A stretch of 64,000 nt of DNA from CAVYXZ01 sp965223835. GTDB lineage: Bacteria > Chloroflexota > Anaerolineae > Aggregatilineales > Phototrophicaceae. This document shows positions 26,472-35,060 of this stretch, piece after piece. Location of the stretch: the NCBI GenBank assembly GCA_965223835.1, contig CBDCXQ010000001.1, positions 3,844,001-3,908,000 of the forward strand, read 5' to 3'. Numbering within the stretch: position 1 is the first letter of the stretch; every line of letters begins with the position of its first letter. The position numbers were made by a program, and so were the translations under genes. The notes under the pieces were generated by a model. The model did no database searches. It saw only the letters and a list, made by a program, of their open reading frames with translations, and was not told where the DNA came from.

Positions 26472-26667
26472 ACGATTATCTCCCGATATGTGATGAACGG
26501 AATCTAACATAGAATTCGCGCTGTATCAGGATTTCTCAGACTGCGTTTAGCATCGGTTTAGTTCTAGCTTAGCTTCGATAAGATTGCTTCCCTAAACGCA
26601 TTCCACCAGCATTGAAGGGGAAAATCGTTGTTTGCAAAATGACAATTCCCATTGTGTATGAACTGAA

Positions 26668-27150
26668 TCAGGCTTCCACCACTTCTATCAGTTGCTGACC
26701 GCGTTCGATCACCGCTTCTGGCTCAGCGAATACGGCTGTTACGGTCCCATCAAATGGTGCAACGCTGCGGATTTCCATTTTCATCGCTTCCAATATAATC
26801 AACGTCTGTCCCATTGTGACAGTATCACCCACTTTCACCAGGACCTCACGGACCTGCCCCGGCATCTGGGCACTGATGTCGCCGTCGCTCCTGTTAGATC
26901 GTCGCCGCGTGCGAGTATCGGATACGGTCAGCATATAGGTTGTACCATTAAGGGCAACGTGGCGGGAATTTGCTTGCGCAGCGCTATAGGCTGTCAGTCG
27001 CTGTCCATTGATAATCAGTTGCCATCCACCATCCGGCAACTGCCGCGCAACAACACTAAAGGTCTGATCGCCAATGGTCGCGGTATAGGCGTCCGCTGGA
27101 CCCGGTTTGAGTTCGATCATGTACGTTTTGCCAAGATAATCATATTGCAT
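26668..27150 (-). CDS. Biotin carboxyl carrier protein (acyl-CoA carboxylase type)
   Basis: This 160-residue protein has a C-terminal biotinyl domain with the site ILEAMKMEIRS (Lys about 126) and the usual GxxG flanks (MPGQVREVLVKVGDTV). The N-terminal 75 residues form the beta-rich region found in the C-terminal half of acetyl/propionyl-CoA carboxylase alpha chains. It carries carboxybiotin between the biotin carboxylase and a carboxyltransferase. It is the last gene of an operon whose AccC-type carboxylase is three genes upstream. No carboxyltransferase is encoded here. Confidence 0.9.
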   Translation of the reverse strand: MQYDYLGKTYMIELKPGPADAYTATIGDQTFSVVARQLPDGGWQLIINGQRLTAYSAAQANSRHVALNGTTYMLTVSDTRTRRRSNRSDGDISAQMPGQVREVLVKVGDTVTMGQTLIILEAMKMEIRSVAPFDGTVTAVFAEPEAVIERGQQLIEVVEA

Positions 27151-27154
27151 AAGC

Positions 27155-28282
27155 TTATCCCGCCATCAAATAGATGTTGAGCGCGAGCCATAGCCACGAA
27201 TACTTTAAAGCACGGGTATTACGAAAACGTCGCGCTGCAAAAATCAGATAACTCAAAATCAAACCAAGCATCACACGGAGCAAGCCCAGCGGTTCGCCAA
27301 AGGTTGTGAAAGGGAGCGTTACCATCACCAGCAGGTTTAGTAGCAACAGCAAAGTGTCCGACTGCCATGCCTGCTGCCAGAGATCTCGCACAACCGCCCA
27401 GCCACCAACCAGCGTAGGCAGAATCACGCTGGGGAAAATATAGGCGCTCATGACGAGAAAGACGCGCCAACTACCGCCACTTTCGGTAAAGATGCGCATA
27501 TAACCGCCAAAGGGAATGAGTTCAAAGCCAGTTGCTCCCTCGCCGCCGGAGCCGATGCCCAAAGAACCGAGAGTCAGCAGCAAGATAAACTGCCATAAAG
27601 CAAAGGGGATACCAACAATCAGCGTTAACCGCATTGCTGCCGACCAGCGGCGGGTAATGAGAAAATAGAGGCCATAGCCTGCCGCAAAGACCAGTGTCTG
27701 TTCTTTAGCGAGGGCGGCTAGCGCCAGTAATATCGCGGGAAGCCAGGGTCGGTCATACACCATCAGCCAGATTGCCAGCACAACCAGGCCAAAGGCCAGC
27801 GGTTCAGTCGTACTCAGCCGCAAACCAAGTAGATTGCCGGCGGCCAGCCCATATACCAGCGCATACCAGCGCGTAACCGACCGAGACTCAAGGAGCTTTT
27901 CCAGGCCAAAAGTTCCGCCTACCAGCGCGCTCAGATTAATCGCAACCAGTAGCCAGGGAATCAGGTCATCATTACCCAGTGCCAACAGCCCTGCCGTTGC
28001 CGGCAATAATATCCGCTGGAGACGGTAGGCAGGAATATCTGCACAGGCCGCCGCTGCCAATCCATCACGTGCCACAAAGTATGAAATTTGACCATCAATG
28101 TAACCGCCGCCAGCAGTATTGCCAGGGTCGTATTCGGGATCATCACAGGACTTGTAATCTGAACCCACTGTCGCCCAGGCACGAGCATCGCCATTGTGCT
28201 GTGCCAGAATCACACCCAGGTAGATGACACTCACGCCGAGTACCACCTGCCAGGGCCGGATGCTGTTGAGTAATGTCGTCAC
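27155..28282 (-). CDS. Polytopic membrane protein, glycosyltransferase-like
   Basis: This 375-residue protein has about 8-10 membrane helices. The segment GYIDGQISYFVARD near residues 58-71 and the loop that follows resemble membrane mannosyltransferase-like proteins involved in surface glycopolymer formation (DUF2029/GT-C-like). It may use a polyprenyl-linked sugar donor on the outer face of the membrane. Its start overlaps the stop of the upstream secreted protein by four bases, and the biotin carrier gene begins four bases downstream, so it is translationally coupled in an otherwise metabolic operon. Confidence 0.7.
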   Translation of the reverse strand: MTTLLNSIRPWQVVLGVSVIYLGVILAQHNGDARAWATVGSDYKSCDDPEYDPGNTAGGGYIDGQISYFVARDGLAAAACADIPAYRLQRILLPATAGLLALGNDDLIPWLLVAINLSALVGGTFGLEKLLESRSVTRWYALVYGLAAGNLLGLRLSTTEPLAFGLVVLAIWLMVYDRPWLPAILLALAALAKEQTLVFAAGYGLYFLITRRWSAAMRLTLIVGIPFALWQFILLLTLGSLGIGSGGEGATGFELIPFGGYMRIFTESGGSWRVFLVMSAYIFPSVILPTLVGGWAVVRDLWQQAWQSDTLLLLLNLLVMVTLPFTTFGEPLGLLRVMLGLILSYLIFAARRFRNTRALKYSWLWLALNIYLMAG

Positions 28283-28857
28283 GGGCAGGCAGCAAGGTCC
28301 GGGTTAATGCGGGCGCTATATTCATCCAATTGATCGCGGGCATCCGGGATACTGCTGCCATCGCTATAAGTGGTCGCAACTGCCAGATACCAGGTCAGGA
28401 CGCGCGTTTCCGTCACCGGTTCAGTCCAGTAATGCATGGCGTAGCGGGTGAGGTTGTCATTGGAATCGCGGAAGGCCAACGTAAACTCGTATAACGTCAC
28501 ATCATCATCAAAACACAAATCAGTTTGGCGCAGGTCTTCCCAATTCACAAAGGTTTGCTCAAACCAGTCGTTGCTGAAGAATTCGTCCAGGCCAGCCAGC
28601 GTATAGCCATCATCAAAATGCAGATAGTTGATGAAACTGAGGGCGCTAAACCCTGCCTCCAATGTTGATTGCCAGGTCGCGGTGGTGCTGCTCAGACTTT
28701 CGGCGGCACTCGCCAGCCATAAGCCCGGCTCAAATACATCGGCACCAAAATCGAGGACGGTAATAATCTCGCGCTCCGGGAATAATTCGTCATCCTGCGC
28801 AATCGCGCCGGAAATTGACACCAGCAGCAGCAGAAAAATCAACAAAACAGTGCGCAT
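28279..28857 (-). CDS. Secreted hypothetical protein
   Basis: This 192-residue protein has a signal peptide (residues 1-20, MRTVLLIFLLLLVSISGAIA) and an acidic mature part rich in Trp, Phe and Asp. Two cysteines are far apart (about 123 and 191), possibly a disulfide. I recognise no family. It overlaps the next membrane-protein gene by four bases (ATGA type), which suggests the two products work together at the cell surface. Confidence 0.65.
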   Translation of the reverse strand: MRTVLLIFLLLLVSISGAIAQDDELFPEREIITVLDFGADVFEPGLWLASAAESLSSTTATWQSTLEAGFSALSFINYLHFDDGYTLAGLDEFFSNDWFEQTFVNWEDLRQTDLCFDDDVTLYEFTLAFRDSNDNLTRYAMHYWTEPVTETRVLTWYLAVATTYSDGSSIPDARDQLDEYSARINPDLAACP

Positions 28858-28871
28858 AATTGCCCCTCAGT

Positions 28872-30368
28872 TTAGTGTCCCAGCCGGAAGCGATCTGCCC
28901 GTGACCAGGGATCTTGCGAATCAGCAGGAACAATGGTTCCCTTAGTATTGATAGTATGCAAATCGTGCAATGCCGCAACTATCAGCGCAGCTTCCGGCAG
29001 TTCAGGCGTTTCGGGCAGTAATTCTGGCAAATGTCGCTCGACAAAGCGTGTATCAATCGTACCGTTGCCAAAAGCCGGGTGCTGAAGCAAGCGCTGCAAA
29101 AAGGCAAGGTTAGTTGTCGTACCCAGAATTACGGTTGAAGCTAAGACGGTTTGCATCCTACGGATCGCCTGGGGACGAGTCGCGGCATGAACACAGATTT
29201 TGGCGAAAAGCGAATCGTAATAAATGCTGATCTCATCGCCAGTCTGCACCCCGGCATCCACGCGAATGCCCGGTCCCTCCGGGGGTATGAAACGCAGCAG
29301 CCGACCCACCGCCGGGAGGAAATTTTCCTGCGGGTCCTCGGCATAAATACGACATTCGATGGCGTGACCGCGCTGGCTCAAATCGGATTGTTTAAAGGAA
29401 AGTGTATCGCCAGCGGCAACTGCGAATTGCAGCGCGACCAGATCAACACCGGTGACCAGCTCTGTGACCGGGTGTTCGACTTGCAGGCGGGTGTTCATTT
29501 CGAGAAAATAGAACTCGTCGTCAGGCGTGACGATGAACTCTACCGTACCAGCGTTCACATAATTCACGGCCTGGGCAGCGGTGATCGCCGCTTCACTCAT
29601 CCGTGTCCGCAGATCTGCAGCCAGCAATGGTGCCGGCGATTCTTCGATTATTTTCTGATGACGGCGCTGGGCGCTACACTCACGTTCAAATAGGTGCCGG
29701 GTGTTCCCATGCTGATCGGCCAGCACCTGAATCTCGATATGCCGGGCGCGTTCAATGAATTTCTCGAGAAAGATTCGATTGTCGCCAAACGCGGTCTGTG
29801 CTTCCTGCCGGGCGGATGCGAGGGCATCAATGAGTTGTGCCGTATCGTTGACAATGCGCATTCCTTTACCGCCACCACCACCCGCCGCTTTGACCAGCAC
29901 CGGATAGCCAATGGTTTCAGCAGCAGCTTGATAGTCGGCGTCCGCCGCACCATCAGCCTGAAAGCCGGGAATAACCGGTACCCCCGCCTGCTCCATGAGC
30001 GTTCGTGCAGTGGTCTTAACACCCATCAAGCGAATCGCATCTGGCCCTGGCCCCACCCAGGTTAATCCAGCATTGATTACAGCCTCCGCGAAATCCACTG
30101 ATTCCGAGAGAAAGCCATAACCCGGATGCACGCAATCGCAACCAGAACTCAGCGCGACTTCGATCAATCTGGCCCGGTTTAGATAACTGGCTGCTGGTTC
30201 AGGCAGACCAATAAGGTGAGCCTCATCCGCGAGTTGGACATGCTGCGCCGTCGCATCAACTTCAGAATAAACCGCCACCGTTTGAATACCTAATTCCCGG
30301 CAGGAACGGATAATCCGCACCGCGATCTCGCCCCGGTTGGCAATCAGGCAACGAGTCAGAGGCGACAC
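28872..30368 (-). CDS. accC: Biotin carboxylase (acetyl/propionyl-CoA carboxylase alpha, AccC type)
   Basis: This 498-residue protein has the full biotin carboxylase plan: N-terminal CLIANRGEIAVRIIRSC, ATP-grasp glycine loop KAAGGGGGKGMR, catalytic EMNTRLQVEHPVTE and C-terminal ECRIYAEDP with YDSLFAK. It uses ATP and bicarbonate to carboxylate biotin on the carrier protein. It has no fused biotinyl domain; the separate carrier is encoded three genes downstream. Four bases separate it from the metallo-beta-lactamase gene upstream. Confidence 0.94.
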   Translation of the reverse strand: MSPLTRCLIANRGEIAVRIIRSCRELGIQTVAVYSEVDATAQHVQLADEAHLIGLPEPAASYLNRARLIEVALSSGCDCVHPGYGFLSESVDFAEAVINAGLTWVGPGPDAIRLMGVKTTARTLMEQAGVPVIPGFQADGAADADYQAAAETIGYPVLVKAAGGGGGKGMRIVNDTAQLIDALASARQEAQTAFGDNRIFLEKFIERARHIEIQVLADQHGNTRHLFERECSAQRRHQKIIEESPAPLLAADLRTRMSEAAITAAQAVNYVNAGTVEFIVTPDDEFYFLEMNTRLQVEHPVTELVTGVDLVALQFAVAAGDTLSFKQSDLSQRGHAIECRIYAEDPQENFLPAVGRLLRFIPPEGPGIRVDAGVQTGDEISIYYDSLFAKICVHAATRPQAIRRMQTVLASTVILGTTTNLAFLQRLLQHPAFGNGTIDTRFVERHLPELLPETPELPEAALIVAALHDLHTINTKGTIVPADSQDPWSRADRFRLGH

Positions 30369-30371
30369 CGA

Positions 30372-31076
30372 TCAAGCCCCGATGCGCGTCGCTAGCTGGT
30401 TTAGCTTTTCAGTGGCGTCTCCCACCAGCGGTTGACCGTGCCCCAGGCCCAGCACATTTGGCTTTAAATCCGCCGCTCTACGAATGGATTGGCTGACAGC
30501 GGCCCAATCTGGCGACGGCGCGCGAAATGGCATCGTCATGTTGCCGGTCATGCGCATGGCGACATCACCACCGAGTAAAACACCATCGGCTTCCAGCAAG
30601 AATCCGGTATGCCCCCGGCTGTGGCCGGGAAAATGCACTGCTTGTAGCCCAGGCAGGATTTCCGTACCATCTTCCAGGTCGACATCGACACGAGCGGTCT
30701 TGCTTGGCTGACGATCTAGCAGCCACCGCATGAAGCGATCAAACCCGCGCATGTCGTCAATATTGCCGTAAACCGGCGGTTGTTCACCACGAATAATCGG
30801 CGCATCGGCCCGGTGCGCATAGGTGGTTGCAGTCGTATGTTGTTGTAAGTCAGCCAGCCCACCAATGTGGTCAAGATGAAAATGCGTAAGCAAGATGTGC
30901 TGAATGTTCGCCAACGCCCACTTCTTTTCGTGGAAGCCCGCCGTCAATTGCTTGACAAAGCCCGACCCCAGCCCCGTATCCACTACCACCAGACCATCCG
31001 GGTGGTCAATCACGTAGCCGTTGACAAACCCGCCCCACAGCAGCACGCCATAAACATTGTTCGTTAGCTGTTTCAT
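30372..31076 (-). CDS. MBL-fold metallo-hydrolase
   Basis: The start ATG 31076 overlaps the stop of the upstream DUF983 gene (ATGA), which supports it over a longer frame. The 234-residue product has the zinc motif THFHLDHIGG (H64-x-H66-x-D68-H69), a later ligand in HFPGHSRGHTGF, the bridging Asp in LLGGDVA and a final His in GLGHGQPL. It resembles glyoxalase-II or quorum-lactonase-like hydrolases. The substrate is unknown. It is second gene of the operon leading to accC. Confidence 0.88.
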   Translation of the reverse strand: MKQLTNNVYGVLLWGGFVNGYVIDHPDGLVVVDTGLGSGFVKQLTAGFHEKKWALANIQHILLTHFHLDHIGGLADLQQHTTATTYAHRADAPIIRGEQPPVYGNIDDMRGFDRFMRWLLDRQPSKTARVDVDLEDGTEILPGLQAVHFPGHSRGHTGFLLEADGVLLGGDVAMRMTGNMTMPFRAPSPDWAAVSQSIRRAADLKPNVLGLGHGQPLVGDATEKLNQLATRIGA

Positions 31077-31459
31077 TCTGCTTCGTCCGCCCGTAAGCCA
31101 CTTGTCAGATAGGCGACTGCCACCCACATCCCCCGCGCTGGACGATAAAAGCCCAGAACGAACAGGACATCGAACACCAGCCAGAAGATCAATAGAGGTG
31201 TCATGTCTGCCGGTGAACCCAGCAGCACATAACTGCCGAAAAAGCCAAACAGAGTCAACAGTTCCGCAATCACCAGATTAATCATCATACCGCCCAGCGA
31301 TTCGCCTGATGATCGCTCAAAGCGCACCTGACAAACCGGACAGGTTGCGTGCATGTTAAACAGGCCGGCAAACATCGTGCCCTGTTCGCAATTGGGACAG
31401 CGCAGCCGTGCCCCGACCATCAACTTATGAATTTGTTCGGCGGTAGTGTAAGTTGGCAT
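31073..31459 (-). CDS. DUF983 family zinc-ribbon membrane protein
   Basis: This 128-residue protein begins with two CxxC pairs (CPNCEQGTMF about 20-29 and CPVCQVRF about 37-44), the DUF983 zinc-ribbon pattern, followed by two membrane helices (about 62-84 and 88-110). The family is membrane-bound and of unknown role, common in proteobacteria and others. It is first gene of the six-gene operon that includes accC and the biotin carrier gene. Confidence 0.85.
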   Translation of the reverse strand: MPTYTTAEQIHKLMVGARLRCPNCEQGTMFAGLFNMHATCPVCQVRFERSSGESLGGMMINLVIAELLTLFGFFGSYVLLGSPADMTPLLIFWLVFDVLFVLGFYRPARGMWVAVAYLTSGLRADEAE

Positions 31460-31509
31460 GGGTTTTCAATCAGATCATTGATTACCCTTCCGATTATAAC
31501 AGGCAAACT

Positions 31510-31534
31510 AGCCGGATGAGCAAATTACCCGGCT
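31510..31534 (-). terminator. Possible terminator of the BAAT-type hydrolase gene
   Basis: On the minus strand AGCCGG (31534-31529) pairs with CCGGCT (31515-31510), followed by AGTTTGCC. It lies 32 bases after the upstream gene and before the DUF983 gene. The T tract is short. Confidence 0.4.
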
Positions 31535-31565
31535 GCGAGGAGATATTGTAGAAGCCATACAATGC

Positions 31566-32867
31566 CTACAGATGCATTGCTAAGAATTCGAGTTTCTTCT
31601 GCCATGAATCGACACCAGCACGATAGTTCGCTTCCGGTGTTCCGCCCAGTGCATAGAAGCTATTGTTGACTCGATGCACCGTATTCAACATCGTTGTAGG
31701 CAGATAAGCGCCGTCAAATACATGGCCTGCACCAGCATAACAAATGTGCTGGTAGGGCTTCTGAAAATTGTGTAACTTGAAACGCCTCATCGCAATCTCG
31801 GTCAGTTCGACACTGGGCCACATCTGGTCATCGTCACCCGAAAGCATTAACACCGCCCCGTTGATGCGCTCAACCGGAATTTCAGCCTGTTTCAATTTAT
31901 TGGGATACTGGCGCATCTGTGCCCGGAAACCTGGGGCAGTCGGGATACCCTCGCCCCGCTCAATATAATCTTGCCGATACGCATAACGTTCAGCATCATA
32001 CTCTGTATCCATGTACGGGAGCGCTTTACCGTTATATACCCATGCCGGGCGCGGACCTTCTTGCTCCCAATCATAGCCAAAACCATTCCAGAGAACACCA
32101 CTTGGAACATCGGCTAAGATCACCTTTAATTGCGGGAATATTGAACCCAACAACAACGCTAATTCTCCGCCACGTGATTTGCCCACCACCGCCAATCGTT
32201 CATTATCAATATCATGGCGGGCTTCCAGATAATGAATGGCTTTTTCAAAATACTCAATGGGTATATCAACCAGCGTATTCGGCAAATGCCCTCGATTAAA
32301 ATATGCCAGTGCCAGTGCCGCATACCCCTGGGCAGCATACATTGACGCAACACCCTGCGATAACCCACCACTTGATCCTTTCAATGTGATGATGGCAGGG
32401 TGTGGTTTATCATCTGGTGGCAAGAACAAGACGCCGTCTAATCCATCCGCAGTTATCGCTATACGCCGCACATCGTCAGCGAATATCAAACGCTCAACGT
32501 CCACGCTGGCGACAACTTCGTCATTCACAATAGCTGCAAATGTGAGTGTAAACGCTGTCAGCCCGGCAAGAAATAAATTACGGTCATACCGATAATTGTC
32601 AATCTGCGGAGTCATTGACCAGATTAATCCCATCGGATTAGCATCTTTATACGATCCCACAATGGGTGCTTGCATATTGAGGTTGACTCGTCCATCGCTG
32701 GCTGATTCATAGACCGCTTGCGATTTCCAGACAATCCCTTTGCCATCAATGATCTGGGCACGAATCGTGATGGGTTGTTCGGACGGAAAATTTTCAAGGT
32801 GAACGGCTAACGGAATATCAAGCATGGCCCGTAGCGGTGTCACGATAATCCTGGGCGTGTTCGTCAT
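31566..32867 (-). CDS. Acyl-CoA thioester hydrolase/BAAT family protein
   Basis: Of 433 residues, about 1-125 form the N-terminal Ig-like thioesterase/BAAT domain (PLRAMLDIPLAVHLENFPS) and 140-433 the alpha/beta-hydrolase domain. The nucleophile elbow is VVGKSRGGELALL (Ser near residue 232), the acid is probably in SGDDDQMWPS and the histidine is in GAGHVFDG. Family members hydrolyse or transfer acyl-CoA thioesters or act as peptidase-like hydrolases. It is a single gene on the minus strand, with its own likely terminator. Confidence 0.86.
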   Translation of the reverse strand: MTNTPRIIVTPLRAMLDIPLAVHLENFPSEQPITIRAQIIDGKGIVWKSQAVYESASDGRVNLNMQAPIVGSYKDANPMGLIWSMTPQIDNYRYDRNLFLAGLTAFTLTFAAIVNDEVVASVDVERLIFADDVRRIAITADGLDGVLFLPPDDKPHPAIITLKGSSGGLSQGVASMYAAQGYAALALAYFNRGHLPNTLVDIPIEYFEKAIHYLEARHDIDNERLAVVGKSRGGELALLLGSIFPQLKVILADVPSGVLWNGFGYDWEQEGPRPAWVYNGKALPYMDTEYDAERYAYRQDYIERGEGIPTAPGFRAQMRQYPNKLKQAEIPVERINGAVLMLSGDDDQMWPSVELTEIAMRRFKLHNFQKPYQHICYAGAGHVFDGAYLPTTMLNTVHRVNNSFYALGGTPEANYRAGVDSWQKKLEFLAMHL

Positions 32868-32912
32868 ACACTCCTCCGGCTCATCAGAAGGTTCTGTGCA
32901 GTTGACGGCAAA

Positions 32913-33572
32913 TTACTGGTCAAACACAAAGTCATAGAGTCTGGCACGGCGCTTCTCACGGTATTCGTCTTTCTCAGCGTCATCAATCATGGGCCACCGC
33001 GCCATGAATTCGTCCCACTCGGCTTTGGTAAACTGCTGTTCATAATCCAGATGGGCAGTGACCAGCCCGGCTTTGATATCTGCTGGTGGCCCGGCGCTCA
33101 ACAGCGAGTCGGTAATCTCGAAATCAGCCGGGATTGACCACCAGGTCTGAATATCCGCCGAAACCCGAAGTGGCTTATCATGCATCAATGCCAGCGGTAC
33201 CACATCACTGGGGCGGGCGTCAAGTTCATGCACCGTGCCACCGCTGCGCAGCCGGAGCGTCGCGTAAAAGGTCTCGCTAATCAGTGCACTGACCTGCACA
33301 CTTTCGATTTCAGCGTTCAGCGTCTCCAAAATACGGGCCATCAACACAAAGGTCACGGGTCGCCAGTTACCCGGCAGGTTACCCGCTGCCTTTTGGTGCG
33401 TGTATTGCAGCGAATAATTCAGCATCTGCGACTCATGTTCGCCAATCCAGAGCGGCAGCACCCGACGTCCGGCCTCGTCCAACAGCAGCATTACATGTTC
33501 GATACCCGGTTTTTCGTCGATAATCATATTTTGTTCAACGCGCAGCAGATTCGCAAATTTCACATCAATCAT
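32913..33572 (-). CDS. Possible separately translated bifunctional nuclease (DUF151) protein
   Basis: Inside the sigma/nuclease frame, ATG 33572 is preceded by a near-perfect AAGGAGG (33586-33580) at seven bases, an optimal ribosome-binding site. The product would be a 219-residue stand-alone DUF151 protein (MIDVKFANLLRV; EAGRRVLPLWIGEHES; YATLRLRSGGTVHELDARPSD). DUF151 proteins include plant and bacterial nucleases acting on RNA and DNA. The nuclease may thus survive the upstream stop codon, and it may be made alone even when the gene is intact. That it is made alone is inferred, not shown. Confidence 0.55.
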   Translation of the reverse strand: MIDVKFANLLRVEQNMIIDEKPGIEHVMLLLDEAGRRVLPLWIGEHESQMLNYSLQYTHQKAAGNLPGNWRPVTFVLMARILETLNAEIESVQVSALISETFYATLRLRSGGTVHELDARPSDVVPLALMHDKPLRVSADIQTWWSIPADFEITDSLLSAGPPADIKAGLVTAHLDYEQQFTKAEWDEFMARWPMIDDAEKDEYREKRRARLYDFVFDQ

Positions 33573-34154
33573 GATCTTGCCTCCTTGTAGTGAATCATGA
33601 ACTGGCAGTAAATCCGTCCGCAGTTGGCGTCGTGCCCGGTGCAAGCGTCCTTTGAGTGCTGTTTCCGAGATACCCAGCAGCGCCGCAATCTCGCGCAGGC
33701 TCAACTGCTCATAGTAGAACAACAGCACGGCATCGCGATTGGCAGGCGACAGCGCTTGCACCGCCCGCAACACCCGCTCATGCAAGTCGCGGGTTTCGGC
33801 GATTTCCTCCGGCCCCGGTTCGCTAATCACGAATGGATTGCGGAGCAACCACCGCCCACCAGCCATGTCATCCAGCGAGTACGTGTCGAATTTCTGTTGG
33901 CGTAAGTAACTGCGGCAAACATTCAACACAATGCCATACAATCAGCTCGCAAAGCGCGTTGGGTCGCGCAGGCCATCCAGCGACAGATAAGCCTGCAACC
34001 ACGCTTCCTGCGCCAGATCATCGGCAACATCTGGCTGCCAGATCAACCGCTGGGCGACGCGCCGGGTCAGGGTTGTGTGCTGTTCAATCAGTTGTTCAAA
34101 CGCAGCTTTATCACCTGCCTGCGCCTGTACCACCAGTTCAGTCAGATCGATCAT
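32913..34154 (-). pseudogene. ECF sigma factor fused to bifunctional nuclease (DUF151) domain, interrupted by in-frame TGA
   Basis: Reading from ATG 34154 gives sigma-70 region 2 (LVVQAQAGDKAAFEQLIEQH ... DVADDLAQEAWLQAYLSL) up to RFAS. Codon 71 (33944-33942) is then TGA, followed in frame by LYGIVLNVCRSYLRQQ, where homologues have Trp (xWLYxIxxN). Region 4 follows (LSPANRDAVLLFYYEQLSLR, ISETALKGRLHRARRQ). With no stop after it, a DUF151/BFN nuclease domain follows (MIDVKFANLLRV to about SIPADFEITD) and then an acidic tail. If the TGA is read as Trp the protein is 413 residues. Otherwise only fragments are made, unless the nuclease starts internally at 33572. Confidence 0.8.
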
Positions 34155-34239
34155 GTCTTTTATTGTAGACGTCTATATCACTATAGTGGTCAGAAACACC
34201 GAAAAGGTTACATTCACGAATGAAAACAAGCTGATTCGA

Positions 34240-34248
34240 TGTTATAAT
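34240..34248 (+). promoter_or_regulatory. Extended -10 promoter of the AraC-type regulator
   Basis: TGTTATAAT is a perfect TATAAT with an extended -10 TG one base upstream. It lies 55 bases before ATG 34304 in the region shared with the divergent sigma-factor gene. No good -35 is visible, as is usual for extended -10 promoters. Confidence 0.5.
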
Positions 34249-34303
34249 AGAACATGCGTGCCAATTAATGCAGGTCAATTGAAATTTTATCGAGTAGCCG
34301 TAC

Positions 34304-34984
34304 ATGACTTTTAGCTTTGACCACCGATCACCAGAGTCAGCGCTGGTTGATTTGATCTGGCGGACCCGCAGCGAACGGGCAAACACCTTTGTTTCCAGCG
34401 CCAGTACCAAATGGGAGCTTGTTTTTTCGGAACATGAGGGCAAGACAACTGTCAGCGCACGGGGACCCGAAACCAGAGCCACCCCTGCCGATAGTCCACC
34501 TGATACCGAATATTTTGGCATTACCTTCAAACTGGGGACGTTTATGCCCCATTTATCCCCAAAGGCCATGCTGGATCGCCAGGACATAACCCTCCCAGCA
34601 GCCAACGATCATACATTCTGGTTGCAGGGTGCTGCCTGGGAAATACCCACCTACAACAATGTGGACACCTTTATCAGCCGATTGAAGCGGAAAGAATTAC
34701 TGGTGATCGATCCCATCATTACGGCGACTTTGCAGGGGCATTTACCTGACCTGTCCCCGCGCTCGGTACAGCGTCGTTTCGTGCAAGCAACCGGTCTGAC
34801 GTATGGCACGGTTGTGCAAATCGAACGGGCGCAACATGCAGTCCAAGCTTTAGAACGTGGGGCCGCCATCGCCGATGTCGTTTATCAAGCCGGTTACTAC
34901 GACCAGCCCCACCTCACCCGCTCCCTTAAACGATTTGTCGGCAAAACACCCGCACAAATTGCCAGCAATCAACCATTTGGGTAG
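34304..34984 (+). CDS. AraC-family transcriptional regulator
   Basis: This 226-residue protein has a C-terminal double helix-turn-helix of the AraC type (LSPRSVQRRFVQATGLTYGT ... IADVVYQAGYYDQPHLTRSL KRFVGKTPAQI in order, about 150-222). The N-terminal 130 residues resemble a ligand-sensing domain but match nothing I know. It binds DNA and probably activates a nearby gene. It is divergent from the sigma/nuclease gene and upstream of the DHFR-like gene, so either may be its target. Confidence 0.87.
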   Translation: MTFSFDHRSPESALVDLIWRTRSERANTFVSSASTKWELVFSEHEGKTTVSARGPETRATPADSPPDTEYFGITFKLGTFMPHLSPKAMLDRQDITLPAANDHTFWLQGAAWEIPTYNNVDTFISRLKRKELLVIDPIITATLQGHLPDLSPRSVQRRFVQATGLTYGTVVQIERAQHAVQALERGAAIADVVYQAGYYDQPHLTRSLKRFVGKTPAQIASNQPFG

Positions 34985-35060
34985 TTGTCGTTTTCGTACA
35001 AGACTCGCTCAATTGATTAGGCTATGCTATTCATGCTGATGGCTCATGGGAGTAACAAAC

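Noticed and set aside
603..34154. Alternative genetic code (UGA=Trp or UAG sense) to explain the two in-frame stops
   Set aside because: Many other genes end cleanly in TGA or TAG and use TGG for Trp, so general recoding does not fit.
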